DNA of 64,000 bases from Parvularcula sp. BBD 1991-13 (GTDB lineage Bacteria; Pseudomonadota; Alphaproteobacteria; Caulobacterales; Parvularculaceae). A program made the translations under genes and the position numbers. The stretch spans positions 62,001 to 126,000 of the forward strand of contig LYSZ01000008.1 in the NCBI GenBank assembly GCA_001657385.1. Reading direction: 5' to 3'. Positions 62,681 to 64,000 of this stretch are shown here, piece by piece (position 1 is the first letter of the stretch; each line of letters begins with the position of its first letter). The notes beneath the pieces are model-generated. The model had not been told where the DNA came from and searched no databases. It saw only the letters and a list, made by a program, of their open reading frames with translations.

Positions 62681-63736
62681 TTCTTCCTGTTACTCATCGG
62701 TTTACTCACCGGCGCCCGTTACGCGCAGCCCAGCGTTAATAACGGCGGCGCCGGAACGAATGTCACGTTTTTACAGACTACCATGTTTTCTGATTTTTTC
62801 CATAGGACGGCGGTTGACGAAATCCGACGCCCGGTCTCGCGGGGAGGCTTCGCCGACGGCTATATTGAGACGAAAATCCGGCGCCAAAGCGCTAAAACGC
62901 CGCCGCCGTTTTCGCGTTAAGGACAGGCGCAAATAGGTTAACCGATGTCGAACAATATCCCCGTCGCCACCGACCCTGCGGGCTTTAACCGGGGCCGGCG
63001 TTTGCATCGCAGCCAGGCCGGAGACCAGGGCCGCCGGAAAAGAATGACGCAACGGCGCGCGCGTTCGCTGCGCCCGCGCGCCGCCCCCCTATCAAGTCCC
63101 GGACAAGGTCGCGCCCAGACAGAACCAAGTTGGACAGAACCAAGTTGGACAGGACCAAGCGGAACAGGACCAAGCGGAACAGGATCAAGTAAGGGCGGAG
63201 CAACGCCAGGGATGGGGCCGCGCCCGAACTCCATATATTTCATAGGCGTGCTGAAAGTTTTGGAACGACGCACTCACCCCTGAAAAGGGGAGCCGAAACC
63301 ATCCGTATGCTTATGCTTCGCAGATCTCCGTGACGCCAAGACAGGCGCCGGCGCGCGCATCGCTGGCGAGGTCGCGCCGCGACCGCGGTCGTCATTCATT
63401 TCGCGACGCCGCGCGGGAGCGCGCCTCGAACGCCCCCTCAGCGCCCGTACAGAGCCAGCCGGCGTATCGTAACCAGAATCCTTTTTAGTCGTAGAAATAC
63501 GGGCGGTCTCAAGGATTTGACAGCGACGCGGCGAGCGAACGGGGCGCCGCCGCCCCTGCGCTTAGCGGCGCAATTGCCCCGGACCACGGGCGCGCACGCC
63601 GCTCGCTGCGGCGGGAATACGCTCACAACATACTGTTATGTAATAACTTTCAATCGGAATCAGGCGCCCGCGGCGGAGTTTCGCGCCGTGTGCGAAAAGG
63701 CAAGCTTTAAATCGCATGATTTTTGAAAAGTAGTAT
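62681..63736. other. Long spacer without a convincing gene
   Basis: About 1.05 kb upstream of the LuxR-type regulator. It probably contains that gene's promoter. A 15-bp tandem array lies at 63119-63193, and a small CCCCT-N3-AAGGGG hairpin near 63277-63292. A plus-strand open frame 62945-63283 merely translates the repeat. I see no other recognisable element here. Confidence 0.6.
63119..63193. repeat. 15-bp direct tandem repeat, five units
   Basis: Units start at 63119, 63134, 63149, 63164 and 63179. The first two are ACAGAACCAAGTTGG, the next two ACAGGACCAAGCGGA, and the last ACAGGATCAAGTAAG. The pairwise pattern of identity suggests two rounds of duplication. It lies in a long non-coding spacer. 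Confidence 0.95.
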
Positions 63737-63764
63737 TTGACTATGCAAACCATAGCCATATAGT
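63737..63764 (+). promoter_or_regulatory. Predicted promoter of a small RNA
   Basis: TTGACT (63737-63742) and TATAGT (63759-63764) are 16 bases apart on the plus strand, close to a housekeeping promoter in a locally AT-rich stretch. Transcription would start near 63771, giving a transcript of about 120 bases to the terminator below. Confidence 0.65.
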
Positions 63765-63770
63765 TACTCC

Positions 63771-63893
63771 TAGAAGTTGATATTTCAGCGCCGACGCCCC
63801 CTCCCAAGGGCCGCCGCCCTCAAGGCGCTGTATGACTCCCTTCGCCCCATGACCACTCCCCCCCCAGGTCATGGCGGCGAAGGGAGCCTTTTA
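63771..63893 (+). ncRNA. Candidate small RNA with a CCUCC loop
   Basis: A transcript of about 120 bases bounded by a good promoter and a strong terminator, with no reading frame. The outer helix CAGCGCC (63786-63792) pairs with GGCGCTG (63824-63830). Inside it, GCCC (63796-63799) and GGGC (63808-63811) close a loop reading CCUCCCAA, which contains the exact complement of the Shine-Dalgarno GGAGG. The terminator loop is a run of eight C flanked by ACU and A. C-rich, anti-Shine-Dalgarno loops are typical of several alphaproteobacterial trans-acting sRNAs (the alpha-r14 and CcsR-like groups), but I cannot match it to one. The length, promoter and structure are seen; the function is inferred. Confidence 0.6.
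63836..63892 (+). terminator. Strong Rho-independent terminator with a C8 loop
   Basis: CTCCCTTCGCC (63836-63846) pairs with GGCGAAGGGAG (63876-63886), one further C-G pair sits next to a single bulged C, and CATGACC (63848-63854) pairs with GGTCATG (63867-63873). That is 19 pairs around a 12-base loop, followed by CCTTTTA. It works on the plus strand only. The last 107 bases of the window after it show nothing I can name. Confidence 0.85.
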
Positions 63894-64000
63894 GACCGAA
63901 CAAGACAATTAGACTGATCAAGACGATATTTTCAAAGGTCCGGATTTTATAACGGCCCGATTTATACAGGTATGGAATGAAGCAACAGAACGCCGCCCCG

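Noticed and set aside
63119-63193. CRISPR-like array
   Set aside because: Units are directly adjacent with no spacers and only 15 bases long; there are no cas genes.
62945-63283. Open frame with TEPSW/TGPSG pentapeptides
   Set aside because: The pentapeptides just translate the 15-bp array, the rest is low-complexity Arg/Gly sequence, and the ribosome site is poor.
1-64000. tRNA, rRNA or mobile-element genes
   Set aside because: I looked for tRNA T-arm motifs, transposase frames and terminal inverted repeats and found none I could support.

Overview
The window is GC-rich, densely coded, bacterial chromosomal DNA, most likely from an alphaproteobacterium. The class-level call is an inference from several signs: a DUF1285/CoA-pyrophosphatase/CCA-transferase cluster, glutathione-dependent formaldehyde oxidation genes, a moxR/DUF58/DUF4159 block, and the codon bias. 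No rRNA, tRNA or other marker gene is present to fix it. I see no phage, insertion sequence or CRISPR array. Almost everything is core metabolism, so the interest lies mainly in regulatory RNA, gene order and repeats.

Layout, left to right. 40-4773 (minus): a polytopic membrane protein, a GFA-family zinc protein, nuoC-nuoB-nuoA without nuoD, and a mono-heme cytochrome c. 4912-15276 (minus): one uninterrupted branched-chain amino acid cluster, transcribed ilvD-ilvC-ilvB-ilvN-leuA-leuC-leuD-leuB. It is headed by a Leu/Val/Ile-rich leader peptide, a terminator and a competing antiterminator, the layout of classical attenuation. 15514-18069 (minus): proB-proA. 18366-22627 (minus): a methionine operon, metX-metB-aspartokinase/homoserine dehydrogenase, behind a SAM-I (S-box) riboswitch with a well placed promoter. 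The fused kinase/dehydrogenase has no ACT domains. 22810-25117: a glycosyltransferase-like gene and an alanine-type aminotransferase. 25200-32935 (minus): a nitrogen-assimilation block, glnK-amtB-gltD-gltB.

33274-39766: a DcaP-like porin divergent from acs and a LuxR-type response regulator, then a tiny secreted Cys-rich peptide gene and a fatty acyl-CoA ligase. 39891-44492 (minus): cca, nudix, DUF1285 and sppA. 44757-52481 (plus): moxR, DUF58, a BatA/DUF4159 protein, a VWA-type membrane protein and an unknown protein. 52595-56346 (minus): queC-queE-queD (preQ0 synthesis; QueD lacks its usual catalytic Cys) and adhC-fghA (formaldehyde detoxification). 56564-62680: a TolC-like channel, a 1-kb spacer with a DnaA-box cluster and AT-rich tract, a GntR regulator with an operator-like palindrome, and a large MalT-type LuxR regulator. 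62681-64000 has no convincing protein gene but holds a candidate small RNA (63771-63893) with its own promoter, a CCUCC hairpin loop and a strong terminator.

One pattern runs through the window. At least six places carry short tandem repeats of exactly 15 bp whose sequences are unrelated to one another. They lie mostly between genes, and one has lengthened the C-terminus of IlvN. As a whole, the cluster links carbon and nitrogen assimilation (ammonium uptake, PII, GOGAT, acetate activation) with synthesis of branched-chain amino acids, proline and methionine. Two of these biosynthetic blocks appear to be controlled by RNA-based sensing in cis.
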